A stretch of 36,021 nt of DNA from Nocardioides sp. (GCF_030655615.1 NZ_JAURVJ010000077.1:1-36021); one strand, 5' to 3'; shown: positions 24,886 through 33,089, numbered from the stretch's first letter. Notes: generated from the letters alone by a model not told the origin. Made by a program: numbers and translations.

Positions 24886-26229
24886 TCAGCCGCGGGTGCC
24901 CGACGGCTGGCCCTCGAGCCGCTTCATGACCGGTGTGGCGGCGATGCCGTGCACGATCACCGAGAACGCGACGGTGAAGCCGACCGTCGACCACACCCAG
25001 CCGGCGTCGGCGAACTCGGCCTCGTTGGTGGCCCAGGCGACGTAGTAGAGGCTGCCGACGCCGCGGATGCCGAAGAAAGCGACGGCAAAGCGGCCCGAGG
25101 TGTCGAGTCCTCCGGCCAGCGGGTTGCGCCGGGGGAGGACCGCGAGCGACACCCAGGCCACCACGGGCCGGATGACCAGCACGAGAGCGACCCCGATCGT
25201 CACGCCGCGCCAGTCGAGGCCCTCGAGCAGCCCGGACGAGAACGCGATGCCGAGCAGCAGGAGCACGACGAGCGTGAGCAGTCGCTCCAGCCGCTGGACC
25301 ACGTCGTGCATGGCTCGGTGGTAGTCGTGTCGGTGCTCGGCCGAGCGCAGCGCCATCGCGCAGGCGAAGACGGCGAGGAAGCCGTAGCCGTGGGCCAGCT
25401 CGGCGGCGCCGTACGCCGTCAGCAGCGCGGCCAGGGCGAGCAGCGGCTCGCCCTGCGCGGCCAGGCGCACAGACTCGGTGCGGCTGCGGAAGGCGACCGC
25501 CCCGAGCGCTCGACCCAGCACGATGCCGACGGCAGCGCCGACGACGACCCTGCCCACGACGTACCACCCGAACCACTCGCCGGCACCGGCCCAGAACGAG
25601 CCGCCGGCCAGCATGATGACCGCGAGGTGGACGAACGGGAAGGCCAGGCCGTCGTTGAGCCCGGCCTCGGAGGTGAGGGCGAAGCGCACCTCACCCGCCT
25701 CGTCGACGCTGGTCGGGTCGGTCGAGTAGGGCACCTCGTCCGGCTCGTCGTCGGCGATGGAGGATCCCGGGCCGCCGACCTGCACGTCGGACGCGAGCAC
25801 CGGGTCGGTGGGGGAGAGCACCGCTCCGAGCAGCAGGGCGGTCGCCGGTGCGAGACCGAACGCCGCCCAGCCGAGGAGGGCCACGAGCCCGATGGTCACG
25901 GGCAGGGCGATCCCCAGCAGCCGCCACGTCGGCGACCAGCGGCGCCACGTCGACGGGTGCAGCAGGTCGAGCGGGCGGTCGATCGCGAGCCCGACGCCCA
26001 TCAGCGCGACGATCACCGTCAGCTCGGTGACGTGCTCGACCACGAACCGGTCGCCCTCGTCGGCGGCATAGATCACGAGCGAGTCGGTGAGCGGTGTGAA
26101 GCCGAGGACGACCCCGGTCAGCAGGAGCACCATGGCCGGTGACACGGCGAAGCGGTGCAGCAAGGTCGGCAGGGCCACCGCCCCCAGCAGGCAGAGACCT
26201 GCCATCAGGAAGTAGCCCTCGGGAGTCAT
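24886..26229 (-). CDS. Cation:proton antiporter, CPA1 (Na+/H+ exchanger) type
   Basis: The protein has 447 residues with about 11-13 membrane helices from the first residues onward. The diagnostic parts are LSPTDPVLASDVQVGG in helix 5 (the SPTDPV of NhaP/CPA1 proteins), followed by SEAGLNDGLAFPFV, where the ND pair contributes to ion coupling. It would exchange Na+ or K+ for protons across the cytoplasmic membrane, for pH and salt control. A cytoplasmic loop between these motifs (DDEPDEVPYSTDPTSVDE) is acidic. The ATG at 26229 starts a hydrophobic N-terminus directly. The gene is divergent from the RTX pair across a 98-base region with a perfect palindrome (26247-26260), suggesting its own regulation. 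Confidence 0.9.
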   Translation of the reverse strand: MTPEGYFLMAGLCLLGAVALPTLLHRFAVSPAMVLLLTGVVLGFTPLTDSLVIYAADEGDRFVVEHVTELTVIVALMGVGLAIDRPLDLLHPSTWRRWSPTWRLLGIALPVTIGLVALLGWAAFGLAPATALLLGAVLSPTDPVLASDVQVGGPGSSIADDEPDEVPYSTDPTSVDEAGEVRFALTSEAGLNDGLAFPFVHLAVIMLAGGSFWAGAGEWFGWYVVGRVVVGAAVGIVLGRALGAVAFRSRTESVRLAAQGEPLLALAALLTAYGAAELAHGYGFLAVFACAMALRSAEHRHDYHRAMHDVVQRLERLLTLVVLLLLGIAFSSGLLEGLDWRGVTIGVALVLVIRPVVAWVSLAVLPRRNPLAGGLDTSGRFAVAFFGIRGVGSLYYVAWATNEAEFADAGWVWSTVGFTVAFSVIVHGIAATPVMKRLEGQPSGTRG

Positions 26230-26246
26230 GTGGAACCACGGTGACG

Positions 26247-26260
26247 TACCGGGTCCGGTA
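26247..26260. promoter_or_regulatory. Palindrome between the antiporter and RTX genes
   Basis: TACCGG-GT-CCGGTA is a perfect inverted repeat with 6-base arms and a 2-base spacer, 18 bases upstream of the antiporter ATG. It overlaps a possible minus-strand -10 (TACGTC, 26248-26243). This is a candidate repressor or activator site controlling one or both divergent units; the regulator is not in the window. Confidence 0.4.
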
Positions 26261-26315
26261 TCTCCAACCCCCGCGCGGGTGACCGCGTTCGTCCACGGGG
26301 GTGCTCCTGGTCACG

Positions 26316-26321
26316 TACGGT
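26316..26321 (+). promoter_or_regulatory. -10 box for leaderless mRNA of the first RTX gene
   Basis: TACGGT ends six bases before GTG 26328. This favours 26328 over the in-frame GTG at 26301, which would lie upstream of the box. Confidence 0.5.
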
Positions 26322-26327
26322 GATCGC

Positions 26328-27293
26328 GTGCTTCTCCCCCCTTCTCCCCGCGTCCCCCTCGTCCGACTCGGTCTCGCGCTGGCCCTGGCCGCAGTGGTCG
26401 TCGTGCCCGCCCTCGCCGGCGCCGCGACCATCAAGGGCACGCTCGGCGCCGACACCATCAACGGCACCGCCAGCGGTGACCGCATCCGCGCGTTGGGCGG
26501 CAACGACCGCGTCAACGGCAACGGCGGCAACGACAAGATCGAGGCCGGTGCCGGCCGCGACGTCGTCGACGGCGGGCCGGGCCAGGACAAGATCAACGGG
26601 TTCGACGGCGTCGACCGCCTTCTCGGCGGTGACGACGCCGACGTCGTCATCGGCGGCAAGGGCAACGACCAGGTCCTCGGCGGTGCCGGCGACGACCGCC
26701 CGCTCTCCGGGGGCCCGGGCAACGACAAGGTCTTCGGCGGCGACGGCAACGACCTGCTCGCCGGTGCCGAGAACAACGACCGCGTCGACGGCGAGGGCGG
26801 CAACGACTACGTGCAGGGCGGTCCCGGCAGCGACCGGGTCTTCGGCGGCCCCGGCCGCGACCAGGTCGACGGTGACAAGGGCAACGACTTCATCGACGCA
26901 GGCGCGGGCGACGACTCGTGCCCCGGCTTCGGCCCGGGCGTCGAGCCGAGCGGCTGCCGCGGCTTCCCCGCCAGCGGCGGCACGATCAACGTCACCGGTG
27001 ACACCGGCGACGACGTCATCTATCCCGGCGACGGCGCCGACAACGTCTTCGGCGAGGAGGGCGACGACCTCGTCGTCGTCGTGGACGACGGCTCCTACGA
27101 CCGGCTCTCCTGCCGCGACAGCGCGTCCGAGCCCGGCAAGACGGGCAACGGCGGCACGGTGGTCTACGTCGGCGGCATCGACCGCACCGACGAGATCCGC
27201 AAGTGCAAGCGGGTCTCGTTGACCGTGGCCCAGTTCAAGCGGCGATATCCCTCGCTCCCGCTGCCCACGACGTCCGCTCGGAGCGCGTCGTGA
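26328..27293 (+). CDS. Secreted RTX-type calcium-binding repeat protein 1
   Basis: The protein has 321 residues from GTG 26328. A Sec signal (VRLGLALALAAVVVVPALAGAA) is followed by about fifteen nonapeptide repeats of the GGxGxDxUx type (GGNDRVNGNGGNDKI, GGPGNDKVFGGDGNDLL, GGPGRDQVDGDKGNDFI), which bind Ca2+ in a parallel beta-roll. The last third departs from the repeats and carries cysteines in DDSCPGF, SGCRGFPASGG, RLSCRDSA and IRKCKRV, likely disulfide-bonded. Its function is unknown; such proteins can be structural, adhesive or part of a surface layer. In this Gram-positive-like organism the Sec pathway would replace type I secretion. The stop overlaps the next gene as GTGA. The two products are paralogues. 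Confidence 0.82.
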   Translation: MLLPPSPRVPLVRLGLALALAAVVVVPALAGAATIKGTLGADTINGTASGDRIRALGGNDRVNGNGGNDKIEAGAGRDVVDGGPGQDKINGFDGVDRLLGGDDADVVIGGKGNDQVLGGAGDDRPLSGGPGNDKVFGGDGNDLLAGAENNDRVDGEGGNDYVQGGPGSDRVFGGPGRDQVDGDKGNDFIDAGAGDDSCPGFGPGVEPSGCRGFPASGGTINVTGDTGDDVIYPGDGADNVFGEEGDDLVVVVDDGSYDRLSCRDSASEPGKTGNGGTVVYVGGIDRTDEIRKCKRVSLTVAQFKRRYPSLPLPTTSARSAS

Positions 27294-28561
27294 AGCGCCG
27301 TCAGCTCGCCGGGTTCGCCCTGGCCACCGTGCTCGTCGCCGTACCCGCGGTCGCCGAGGCCAAGACCATCAACGGCACCCGCGGCAACGACAAGATCACC
27401 GGCACCGCCAAGGCCGACAAGATCAGCTCCCTCGGGGGCAACGACCGGGTCAACGCCGGGGGCGGCAACGACGTCGTCGACGCCAGCCACGGCAACGACA
27501 CCGTGCTGGGCGGCGCCGGCAACGACCGGCTCGTCCTCGGCATCGGCAACGACGTCGCCGACGGCGGCGCTGGGACCGACACGGTCGATGCCGGGCTGGG
27601 CAACGACACGGTCCGCGGCGGCGACGGCAACGACAACGTCGTGGCCGGTGACGGCATCGACCTGCTCTACGGCGGCACCGGCAACGACTACCTCAAGGCG
27701 GCGGCCGGCAACGACCGGCTCTACGGTGAGGCCGGCAACGACGACCTCGACGGCGGGATCGGCAACGACCTCGTCCTCGGCGGCGACGGCAACGACAGCG
27801 CAGGTGGCGGCGACGGCGACGACAAGGTCTACGGCGGCCCCGGCGACGACGTGAGGCTGAGCGGCCTCGGCGGCAACGACGTGGTCTACGGCGAGGCCGG
27901 CAACGACCGCCAGATCCTGGGCGACGCCGGCGACGACAAGCTCTACGGCGGCCCCGGCAGCGACCAGCTGCAGGGCTCGTCCGGCCTCGACCTCGTCTAC
28001 GGCGAGGACGGCGACGACTACGCCCAGGGCGGCCCGGGCAACGACAAGGTCTACGGCGGCCCCGGCCGCGACCAGCTCGACGGCGACGAGGGCGACGACT
28101 TCATCGACGCCGGACCCGGCGACGACTCCTGCCCGGGCTTCACCGGCGCCGCCGAGCAGGGCAACGGCTGCACGGGGTTCCCGGCCACCGGCGGCGGCAT
28201 CAACATCACCGGCGACGCGGGCGACGACGTCATCTATCCGGGCGACGGCATCGACGTCGCCTTCGGCGAGGACGACGCCGACCTCATCATCGTGGTCGAC
28301 GACGGCGTGCCGGACCGCCTGTTCTGCACCGACAGCGCCATCCCGCTCGACCCGGCCGACCTGATCGTCTACGTCGGCCCCCGCGACCCCAAGGACGACA
28401 TCCGTCGCTGCGGGCCCAACAACGACCAGGACGTGCAGGTCGTCGAGTACGACACCGCCGCCGAATTCACGGCCGTCTACCCCGACCTCCCGGTGCCGAC
28501 CACGACCTACGTCCCGCCCGGCCCGCCCTCGCCTCGCGAGCTGGTCGGCCGCCTGCTCTGA
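27290..28561 (+). CDS. Secreted RTX-type calcium-binding repeat protein 2
   Basis: The protein has 423 residues. GTG 27290 has GGAG six bases upstream and overlaps the stop of repeat protein 1 by four bases. The signal MKRRQLAGFALATVLVAVPAVAEA precedes about 25 nonapeptides (GGNDRVNAGGGNDVVDA, GGDGNDNVVAGDGIDLL, GGPGRDQLDGDEGDDFI). The C-terminal module matches that of protein 1: DDSCPGF, GNGCTGFPATGGGINITGD, DDVIYPGDGID, DRLFCTDSA and IRRCG. The protein is about 100 residues longer through extra repeats, so the pair arose by duplication followed by repeat expansion. It is probably released or attached to the cell surface in a Ca2+-dependent form. No catalytic domain is present. Confidence 0.82.
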   Translation: MKRRQLAGFALATVLVAVPAVAEAKTINGTRGNDKITGTAKADKISSLGGNDRVNAGGGNDVVDASHGNDTVLGGAGNDRLVLGIGNDVADGGAGTDTVDAGLGNDTVRGGDGNDNVVAGDGIDLLYGGTGNDYLKAAAGNDRLYGEAGNDDLDGGIGNDLVLGGDGNDSAGGGDGDDKVYGGPGDDVRLSGLGGNDVVYGEAGNDRQILGDAGDDKLYGGPGSDQLQGSSGLDLVYGEDGDDYAQGGPGNDKVYGGPGRDQLDGDEGDDFIDAGPGDDSCPGFTGAAEQGNGCTGFPATGGGINITGDAGDDVIYPGDGIDVAFGEDDADLIIVVDDGVPDRLFCTDSAIPLDPADLIVYVGPRDPKDDIRRCGPNNDQDVQVVEYDTAAEFTAVYPDLPVPTTTYVPPGPPSPRELVGRLL

Positions 28562-28570
28562 CCCGCACGT

Positions 28571-28753
28571 CGGTCGAGCCGGGCGAGCCCCTGGCGAGCC
28601 CGCGCCACCGTGGGGGTGTCCTTCACGGTGGTCGAGCCGGGCGAGCCCCTGGGCGAGCCCGCGTCGAGACCTCCGCAGCCGACGTACCTGGGTCGAGCTG
28701 TGCCCTGCGGGGGTCTCGACGCGCGGTGACTCCGTCCCCGCGGCTCGACCACC
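28571..28753. repeat. Palindromic intergenic repeat, copy C, with an extra half arm
   Basis: Left arm GGTGGTCGAGCC (from 28627) and GTCGAGACC, right arm GGTCTCGAC (28712) to GGCTCGACCACC (ending 28753), with CCGCAGCCGAC conserved inside. It belongs to the same family as copies A and B 28 kb away but is shorter (127 bases). A second, isolated left arm (CGGTCGAGCCGGGCGAGCCC) precedes it at 28571-28604, so the locus carries a partial duplication. The whole gap 28562-28765 is repeat with no gene. Confidence 0.75.
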
Positions 28754-28765
28754 GTGTCACGACGG

Positions 28766-29635
28766 TCAGGCCTGCGCGGGCGCCATCACGTCGTCGGCGA
28801 AGCGCCGCATGCCGTCGAGCTTCTGCTCCAACGTCGCGTCGAGCCCGCTGTAGTAGGCCCACGGCATCGTCCAGACCTCGGTGACGCCCGCGGCGCGGGC
28901 GGCGGCGAAGTGCTCGGGGAGGAAGGCGTCGGAGAGGGCGGTGACGACCTCGAAGGGGTCGTCGGCCCGGCCGGCCTCGGCGCGGAGCTCGAGCAGCCGC
29001 GCGGCGTGGCGGCAGGCCTCCTCGACGGTGTAGATGTCGCCGACCCAGCCCTCGTGGCGCACCGCGCGCCGGAACGCGATCTCGGACAGGCCGCCGACGA
29101 GGATCGGCACCTGCGACGGGGGAGAGGGGTTCATCTGCAGGCGCGGTGCCGTGTAGAACTCGCCCTCGAACTCCGTCCAGCCGGGCTCCCACAGGGCCTT
29201 CATCAGCGCGATGCCCTCGTCGGTGCGCTTGCCCCGGGTGTGGAAGTCGGCGCCGAGGAGCTCGAACTCCTCCTGGCACCAGCCGATCCCGATGCCGAGC
29301 GACACGCGGCCGCCGGACAGGACGGCCGCCGTACCGACCGACTTGGCGACCTGGAACGGGTTGCGCAGGGCGGCGACGTAGACGGAGGTGAAGAACCGCA
29401 CCCGGGTCGTCACCGAGGAGAGAGCGCCGATGAGCACCCACGGGTCGGGCCACTCGGCCTCGATGTCCCAGCGGCGCGCGCCGTCGGGCGTGTAGGGGTA
29501 GGGCGTGCTGAGCTCCTCGAGGTCGACGACGTGGTCGGGCACCGAGATGGCGTGGTAGCCGAGCTCGTCGGCGGCGCGGGCCAGCGCGACGAGCTGGTCG
29601 GCGGGCTGGAACGCGGTGACGATGGAGAAGCGCAC
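28766..29635 (-). CDS. LLM-class flavin-dependent (probably F420) oxidoreductase
   Basis: The protein has 289 residues, a TIM-barrel luciferase-like monooxygenase. It shows the opening VRFSIVTAFQPADQLVALA, RVRFFTSVYVAALRNPFQVAKSV, SGGRVSLGIGIGWCQEEFELLG with DFHTRGKRTDEGIALM, and VPILVGGLSEIAFRRA near the barrel end. The GIGWxxxEFxxLG segment is typical of actinobacterial F420-dependent members. The substrate is unknown. GTG 29635 is preferred over GTG 29653 because TACGCT ends exactly six bases upstream and relatives begin at this point. The KstR-like site covers the expected -35 region, so the gene may belong to a steroid-type regulon. The gene is divergent from the acyltransferase. Confidence 0.85.
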   Translation of the reverse strand: MRFSIVTAFQPADQLVALARAADELGYHAISVPDHVVDLEELSTPYPYTPDGARRWDIEAEWPDPWVLIGALSSVTTRVRFFTSVYVAALRNPFQVAKSVGTAAVLSGGRVSLGIGIGWCQEEFELLGADFHTRGKRTDEGIALMKALWEPGWTEFEGEFYTAPRLQMNPSPPSQVPILVGGLSEIAFRRAVRHEGWVGDIYTVEEACRHAARLLELRAEAGRADDPFEVVTALSDAFLPEHFAAARAAGVTEVWTMPWAYYSGLDATLEQKLDGMRRFADDVMAPAQA

Positions 29636-29641
29636 GCCGCC

Positions 29642-29647
29642 AGCGTA
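29642..29647 (-). promoter_or_regulatory. -10 box for a leaderless LLM oxidoreductase mRNA
   Basis: TACGCT on the minus strand ends six bases before GTG 29635. Its -35 position, 17 bases further, falls inside the palindrome at 29659-29672. Confidence 0.5.
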
Positions 29648-29658
29648 GGGCACCGAAC

Positions 29659-29672
29659 TAGAACGTGTTCTC
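29659..29672. promoter_or_regulatory. KstR-like operator 2
   Basis: TAGAAC-GT-GTTCTC lies within AACTAGAACGTGTTCTCGTT, a 20-base palindrome with one mismatched pair. It closely matches the KstR motif of mycobacteria and rhodococci. It sits between the LLM oxidoreductase and the acyltransferase and could repress both. Operator 1 is at 11522-11535. Confidence 0.65.
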
Positions 29673-29724
29673 GTTCGTGCGACGGGGGAGACCGCTAGCG
29701 TCCCCCTCGTCGAAAGGACCTCCG

Positions 29725-30510
29725 ATGGCCCCGCGCACCACCCACCTCCGCCCCAACCGGCTCGTCCACTCGCTGCTGAGCAAGGTGCTGCGCTGGCTCG
29801 TCGGGGTCTTCTCCCACGTCGACGTGGTCGGCCTCGACCACGTCCCGCGCCGGGGCGGTGCCGTGCTGGTGTGCAACCACCGCTCGCTCTTCGACGCGGT
29901 CGCCCTGGGCGCGGCCCTCGACACCACCCATCGCGACGTGATGGTGCTGGCCAAGTCGGAGCTGTTCGAACGCCGGCTGCAGGGCCGGATCCTGCGTCGG
30001 GCTGGCGTCATCCCGGTGTTCCGCGGGACCGACAGGGCCAAGGACTCGATGGCCGAGGGGATCGCCAGCCTGCAGCACGGCGAGCTGGTCGTGGTGTTCC
30101 CCGAGGGCACCATCCCCAAGGACGGGCAGCTGATGGAGTTCAAGACCGGTGCGGTCCGGATGGCCAAGCGGGCCGGCGTACCGGTCATCCCTCTCGTCCT
30201 CGTCGGCACCGACCAGGTCATCGCCACCAACGTGCAGAAGATCAAGCGCACCCTGTTCCGCCGGGTGGTCCAGAACGCCGACATCACCGTGGTGGTCGGC
30301 CGGCCGCTCACCCTCGACCGAGACGAGGAGATCGAGGCGGTGACCCGCGACAACGAGCGGGTCCGGGCCGCCGTGCTCGCGCTGCTGGAGGAGCACGACG
30401 AGCCCCGCACGCGCGTGGTCACCAAGCGCGGCGTGCTGCTCTCCGCGGTCTTCTCGGTCCCGGTGCTCGGAGCCCTGGCCCGGCTGGCCTGGAAGCGGGC
30501 GCGCAGCTAG
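29725..30510 (+). CDS. 1-acyl-glycerol-3-phosphate acyltransferase (PlsC-type)
   Basis: The protein has 261 residues. The catalytic H-x4-D motif is NHRSLFD (H52, D57), followed by the substrate-binding FPEGT (125-129), both diagnostic of PlsC-family acyltransferases that move an acyl chain onto a lysophospholipid or related acceptor at the inner membrane face. An amphipathic N-terminal part (LLSKVLRWLVGVF) and a C-terminal hydrophobic stretch (LLSAVFSVPVLGALARLAW) suggest membrane association. The ATG at 29725 has GAAAGGA (29712-29718) at good spacing. A TAGCGT -10 lies at 29696-29701. Its neighbour is the divergent LLM oxidoreductase across the KstR-like site. The exact acceptor is uncertain. 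Confidence 0.9.
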   Translation: MAPRTTHLRPNRLVHSLLSKVLRWLVGVFSHVDVVGLDHVPRRGGAVLVCNHRSLFDAVALGAALDTTHRDVMVLAKSELFERRLQGRILRRAGVIPVFRGTDRAKDSMAEGIASLQHGELVVVFPEGTIPKDGQLMEFKTGAVRMAKRAGVPVIPLVLVGTDQVIATNVQKIKRTLFRRVVQNADITVVVGRPLTLDRDEEIEAVTRDNERVRAAVLALLEEHDEPRTRVVTKRGVLLSAVFSVPVLGALARLAWKRARS

Positions 30511-30513
30511 GGG

Positions 30514-30531
30514 CCCTCAGGCGAGTGAGGG
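30514..30531. terminator. Hairpin between convergent genes
   Basis: CCCTCA (30514-30519) and TGAGGG (30526-30531) form a stem around GGCGAG. It lies in the 22-base gap between the acyltransferase stop and the acidic protein stop. There is no T-run, so it may end transcription weakly in both directions. Confidence 0.4.
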
Positions 30532-30532
30532 T

Positions 30533-31009
30533 TCAGTCCTCGAGGTCGGAGTCGTCGAGCACCCGGTCGTCCTCGTCGACGATGTGCATGGCGGCCTCCT
30601 CGGCCGACGCAGCGGCACCGTCGATGCCGACGTCGGCGCCGATCAGGTCCTTCTCGGTGTCCTCGCCGAAGCCCTGGTCGGGGGCGACCAGGCGCCCGGC
30701 GCGGTCGCGACCGACCTCGCCGTCGTCGATGGCCGACTCGGACTGCTCGTCGGGCTCAGGTTGGTCGACGTCGGGCTCGGGCTCCTCCTGGGCGAGCCGC
30801 TGCGCGAAGCTCTCGCCGACCGACTCCTCGTAGGGGGTGTTGCCGAAGCCCTCGCCCGCGGACCACTTCTCCGGCGGGGAGTAGCCGCGGTCGAGCTCGT
30901 CGACCACGTCGTTGCCGGCACCGTCGCCCAGCGTGTCCTCGCCGGTCAGCTGGTCGCTGTCGTCGGTGTCGTAGGTGCCGTACTCGTCGTTGCCGCCGGA
31001 CTCGCTCAT
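30533..31009 (-). CDS. DUF5709-like acidic protein
   Basis: The protein has 158 residues and is very rich in Asp and Glu. The order YGTYDTDDSDQLTGEDTL, DVVDELDRGYSPPEKWS, GNTPYEESVGESFAQRLAQEEPE and the C-terminal DRAGRLVAPDQGFGEDTEKDL, ADVGIDGAAASAEEAAMHIV match the actinobacterial DUF5709 family. The family has no known function and is typically found in stress-related contexts. There is no signal or membrane helix; much of the chain looks disordered. The ATG at 31009 has a GGAGG only one base away, too close for a ribosome site. TACGGT six bases upstream points to a leaderless mRNA instead. It is divergent from the export operon. Confidence 0.75.
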   Translation of the reverse strand: MSESGGNDEYGTYDTDDSDQLTGEDTLGDGAGNDVVDELDRGYSPPEKWSAGEGFGNTPYEESVGESFAQRLAQEEPEPDVDQPEPDEQSESAIDDGEVGRDRAGRLVAPDQGFGEDTEKDLIGADVGIDGAAASAEEAAMHIVDEDDRVLDDSDLED

Positions 31010-31015
31010 TCCTCC

Positions 31016-31021
31016 ACCGTA
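31016..31021 (-). promoter_or_regulatory. -10 box for a leaderless DUF5709-like mRNA
   Basis: TACGGT on the minus strand ends six bases before ATG 31009. Confidence 0.5.
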
Positions 31022-31140
31022 GGCCGTCCTCGTCCGGGCGGGCCCGTGGGCGGTCGTGCGGGGAGCCACAGGTCGTGGACAGGTCGGTCCCACCGCCACC
31101 ACATCCCGTCACGACACCTTCTTGGGAGCAGACCCAGCAG

Positions 31141-31170
31141 CACCGAGCGGCACCGAGCGGCACCGAGCAG
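31141..31170 (+). repeat. Three tandem 10-base repeats in the export operon leader
   Basis: CACCGAGCGG occurs twice and CACCGAGCAG once, end to end, just before the ribosome site (AGGCAGGA, near 31179-31186) of the first adaptor gene. It could be replication slippage or a protein-binding array. Confidence 0.6.
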
Positions 31171-31188
31171 AACACGAGAGGCAGGACC

Positions 31189-32379
31189 ATGCGGAGCAGG
31201 TTGACGAGAGGGCGACGACGGATCGTCGTCCTCGCCGTGGTGATGGTGGTGACGGCAGCGGCCGCCGGTGGGTGGTTCCTCCTCCGCCCGGGCTCACCGG
31301 CCGCGGCAGCGACCTCGACCGCCACGGTCGCGACCGAGACGGTCCGCGAGACGGTCGCGGTGTCGGGCACCCTCGAGCCGGCCAGCACCGCCGACCTCGA
31401 CGTCGCCGTCAGCGGCACCGTCACGGCCGTCCTCGTCGAGCCGGGCGACACCGTACGTCGCGGGGAGGCGCTGGTCCGGGTCGACGACGCGGCCCTGGTG
31501 GCCAGCCGTCGCGCCGCCGCCGCCACGCTCGCGGCCGCGGTCGCCGAGCTCGCCCAGGACGAGGACGACGACGCCGACGACACCCGCCTCGCTGCCGACC
31601 AGACCGCGGTCCTCGCGGCCCGCACGTCGCTCGCGGAGGCCCGGACGGCCGTCACCGACGCCACCCTCCGCGCGACCCAGCGCGGCACCGTCACCACCGT
31701 CGGTGTCGAGGTCGGTGACGTCGTCGGCTCGAGCAGCGGCGGCGCCTCCACCGGCGGGGGCGCGTCGACCGCGACCACCTCGACTGCAGCCGACACCAGC
31801 AGCGTGGCCGCCGTCAGCATCGTCTCGACCGGACAGTTCGTCCTCGAGGCGACGGTCGCGGCCGCCGACGTCGACCAGGTCACCGACGGGCTCCAGGTCG
31901 AGATCACCGCCTCCGGCGTCGACGAGACGGTCTACGGCACCGTGTCCGAGGTCGGCCGCGTGGCCGAGACCAGCGCCTCTACCGGCGCGGCCGTCTTCCC
32001 CGTCGAGGTCGCCGTGACCGGCAGCCGCGACGACCTCTACGCGGGCACCTCGGCCGACGCGACCGTGATCGTCTCGCAGACCCCCGACGTGCTGACGGTC
32101 AGCACCGCGGCCCTCCAGACCGACGGCGACACGACGTACGTCGTCAAGGACGGCACCACCGACCACACCGTCGTCGAGATCGGCACGACCTACGGCGCCA
32201 CCACCGAGGTCGTCTCCGGGCTCGTCGCCGGCGACGTCGTCGAGGTGCCCGGCTTCGCGCGCCGCGCGGGTGGGGGACAGAGCGGCGAGGGCGGGCAGGA
32301 CCAGCAGTTCCCGGGTGGCGGCACGCCACCCGACGGTGCGGGCTTCCCCGGCGGCGGCCCGATGGGCGGCACCCCGTGA
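31189..32379 (+). CDS. Efflux adaptor, MacA/HlyD-like
   Basis: The protein has 396 residues. One N-terminal membrane helix (about 12-30) is followed by the two halves of a biotinyl-lipoyl-like domain: VAVSGTLEPASTADLDVAVSGTVTAVLVEPGDTVRRGEALVRVDD and then RATQRGTVTTVGVEVGDVV. A short acidic helical hairpin (VAELAQDEDDDADDTRL) lies between them. The membrane-proximal beta domains and a Gly/Pro-rich tail with little structure follow. It should link the ABC transporter (next two genes) to the outside. In a monoderm it spans the wall region rather than a periplasm. The ATG at 31189 has a fair ribosome site. The stop overlaps the ATPase start as GTGA. It heads an operon of at least five genes. Confidence 0.85.
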   Translation: MRSRLTRGRRRIVVLAVVMVVTAAAAGGWFLLRPGSPAAAATSTATVATETVRETVAVSGTLEPASTADLDVAVSGTVTAVLVEPGDTVRRGEALVRVDDAALVASRRAAAATLAAAVAELAQDEDDDADDTRLAADQTAVLAARTSLAEARTAVTDATLRATQRGTVTTVGVEVGDVVGSSSGGASTGGGASTATTSTAADTSSVAAVSIVSTGQFVLEATVAAADVDQVTDGLQVEITASGVDETVYGTVSEVGRVAETSASTGAAVFPVEVAVTGSRDDLYAGTSADATVIVSQTPDVLTVSTAALQTDGDTTYVVKDGTTDHTVVEIGTTYGATTEVVSGLVAGDVVEVPGFARRAGGGQSGEGGQDQQFPGGGTPPDGAGFPGGGPMGGTP

Positions 32380-33085
32380 GCGCCTCCGTCATCGAGCTGC
32401 GCGGCGTGCGCAAGACCTACGGCACTGGCGACACCGCCTTCGAGGCGCTGCGCGGCGTCGACCTGACGATCGGCGAGGGGGAGTATGTCGCCGTGGTCGG
32501 TCCCTCGGGCTCGGGCAAGTCGACCCTGATGAACCTGCTCGGCTGCCTCGACGTGCCCACCGCGGGGGACTACCTCCTCGCCGGCGAGGACGTGTCCGGC
32601 ATGACCGAGACCCAGCTGGCCGAGGTGCGCAACCGCCGCATCGGCTTCGTCTTCCAGCAGTTCCACCTGCTCGCGTCCAAGCCGGCGTGGCGCAACGTCG
32701 AGCTGCCCCTGGTGTACGCCGGGGTGGCGCGGGCCGAGCGCCGCGAGCGCGCCGTCGCCGCGCTGGAGCGGGTCGGCCTGGGCGACCGGATCGACAACCG
32801 CCCCGGCCAGATGTCCGGAGGCCAGCAGCAACGGGTGGCCGTAGCCCGGGCGCTGGTGACCGAGCCGGCCCTGGTCCTGGCGGACGAGCCGACCGGCAAC
32901 CTCGACTCGCGCTCGAGCGCCGACGTGATGGCGCTGCTCGACGAGCTCAACGCCGCCGGCCGCACCGTCGTCGTCATCACCCACGACCTCGACGTGGCCG
33001 CCCAGGCCCACCGCAACGTCGTCATCCGCGACGGGCAGGTCGTCAGCGACCTCCGCACCGACGCCGGCCTGGTCGGAGCCCCGAC

Positions 33086-33089
<4 letters not shown>
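32376..33089 (+). CDS. ABC transporter ATP-binding protein, MacB/LolD-like
   Basis: The protein has 237 residues. It is a single nucleotide-binding domain: Walker [10 protein letters not shown] (about 42-50), [22 protein letters not shown] in the Q-loop region, signature [15 protein letters not shown], Walker [15 protein letters not shown] and switch histidine in VITHDLDVA. This is the type VII (MacB/LolCDE/FtsE) class, which uses ATP for mechanotransmission or export of macrolides, peptides or lipids. It overlaps both flanking genes by four bases, so subunits are made in matched amounts. The substrate is unknown. Confidence 0.93.

Noticed and set aside
26400..28130. Regular short DNA repeats suggestive of CRISPR or a minisatellite
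   Set aside because: The periodicity is 27 bases with varied codons and encodes RTX nonapeptides; there are no identical repeats with unique spacers.
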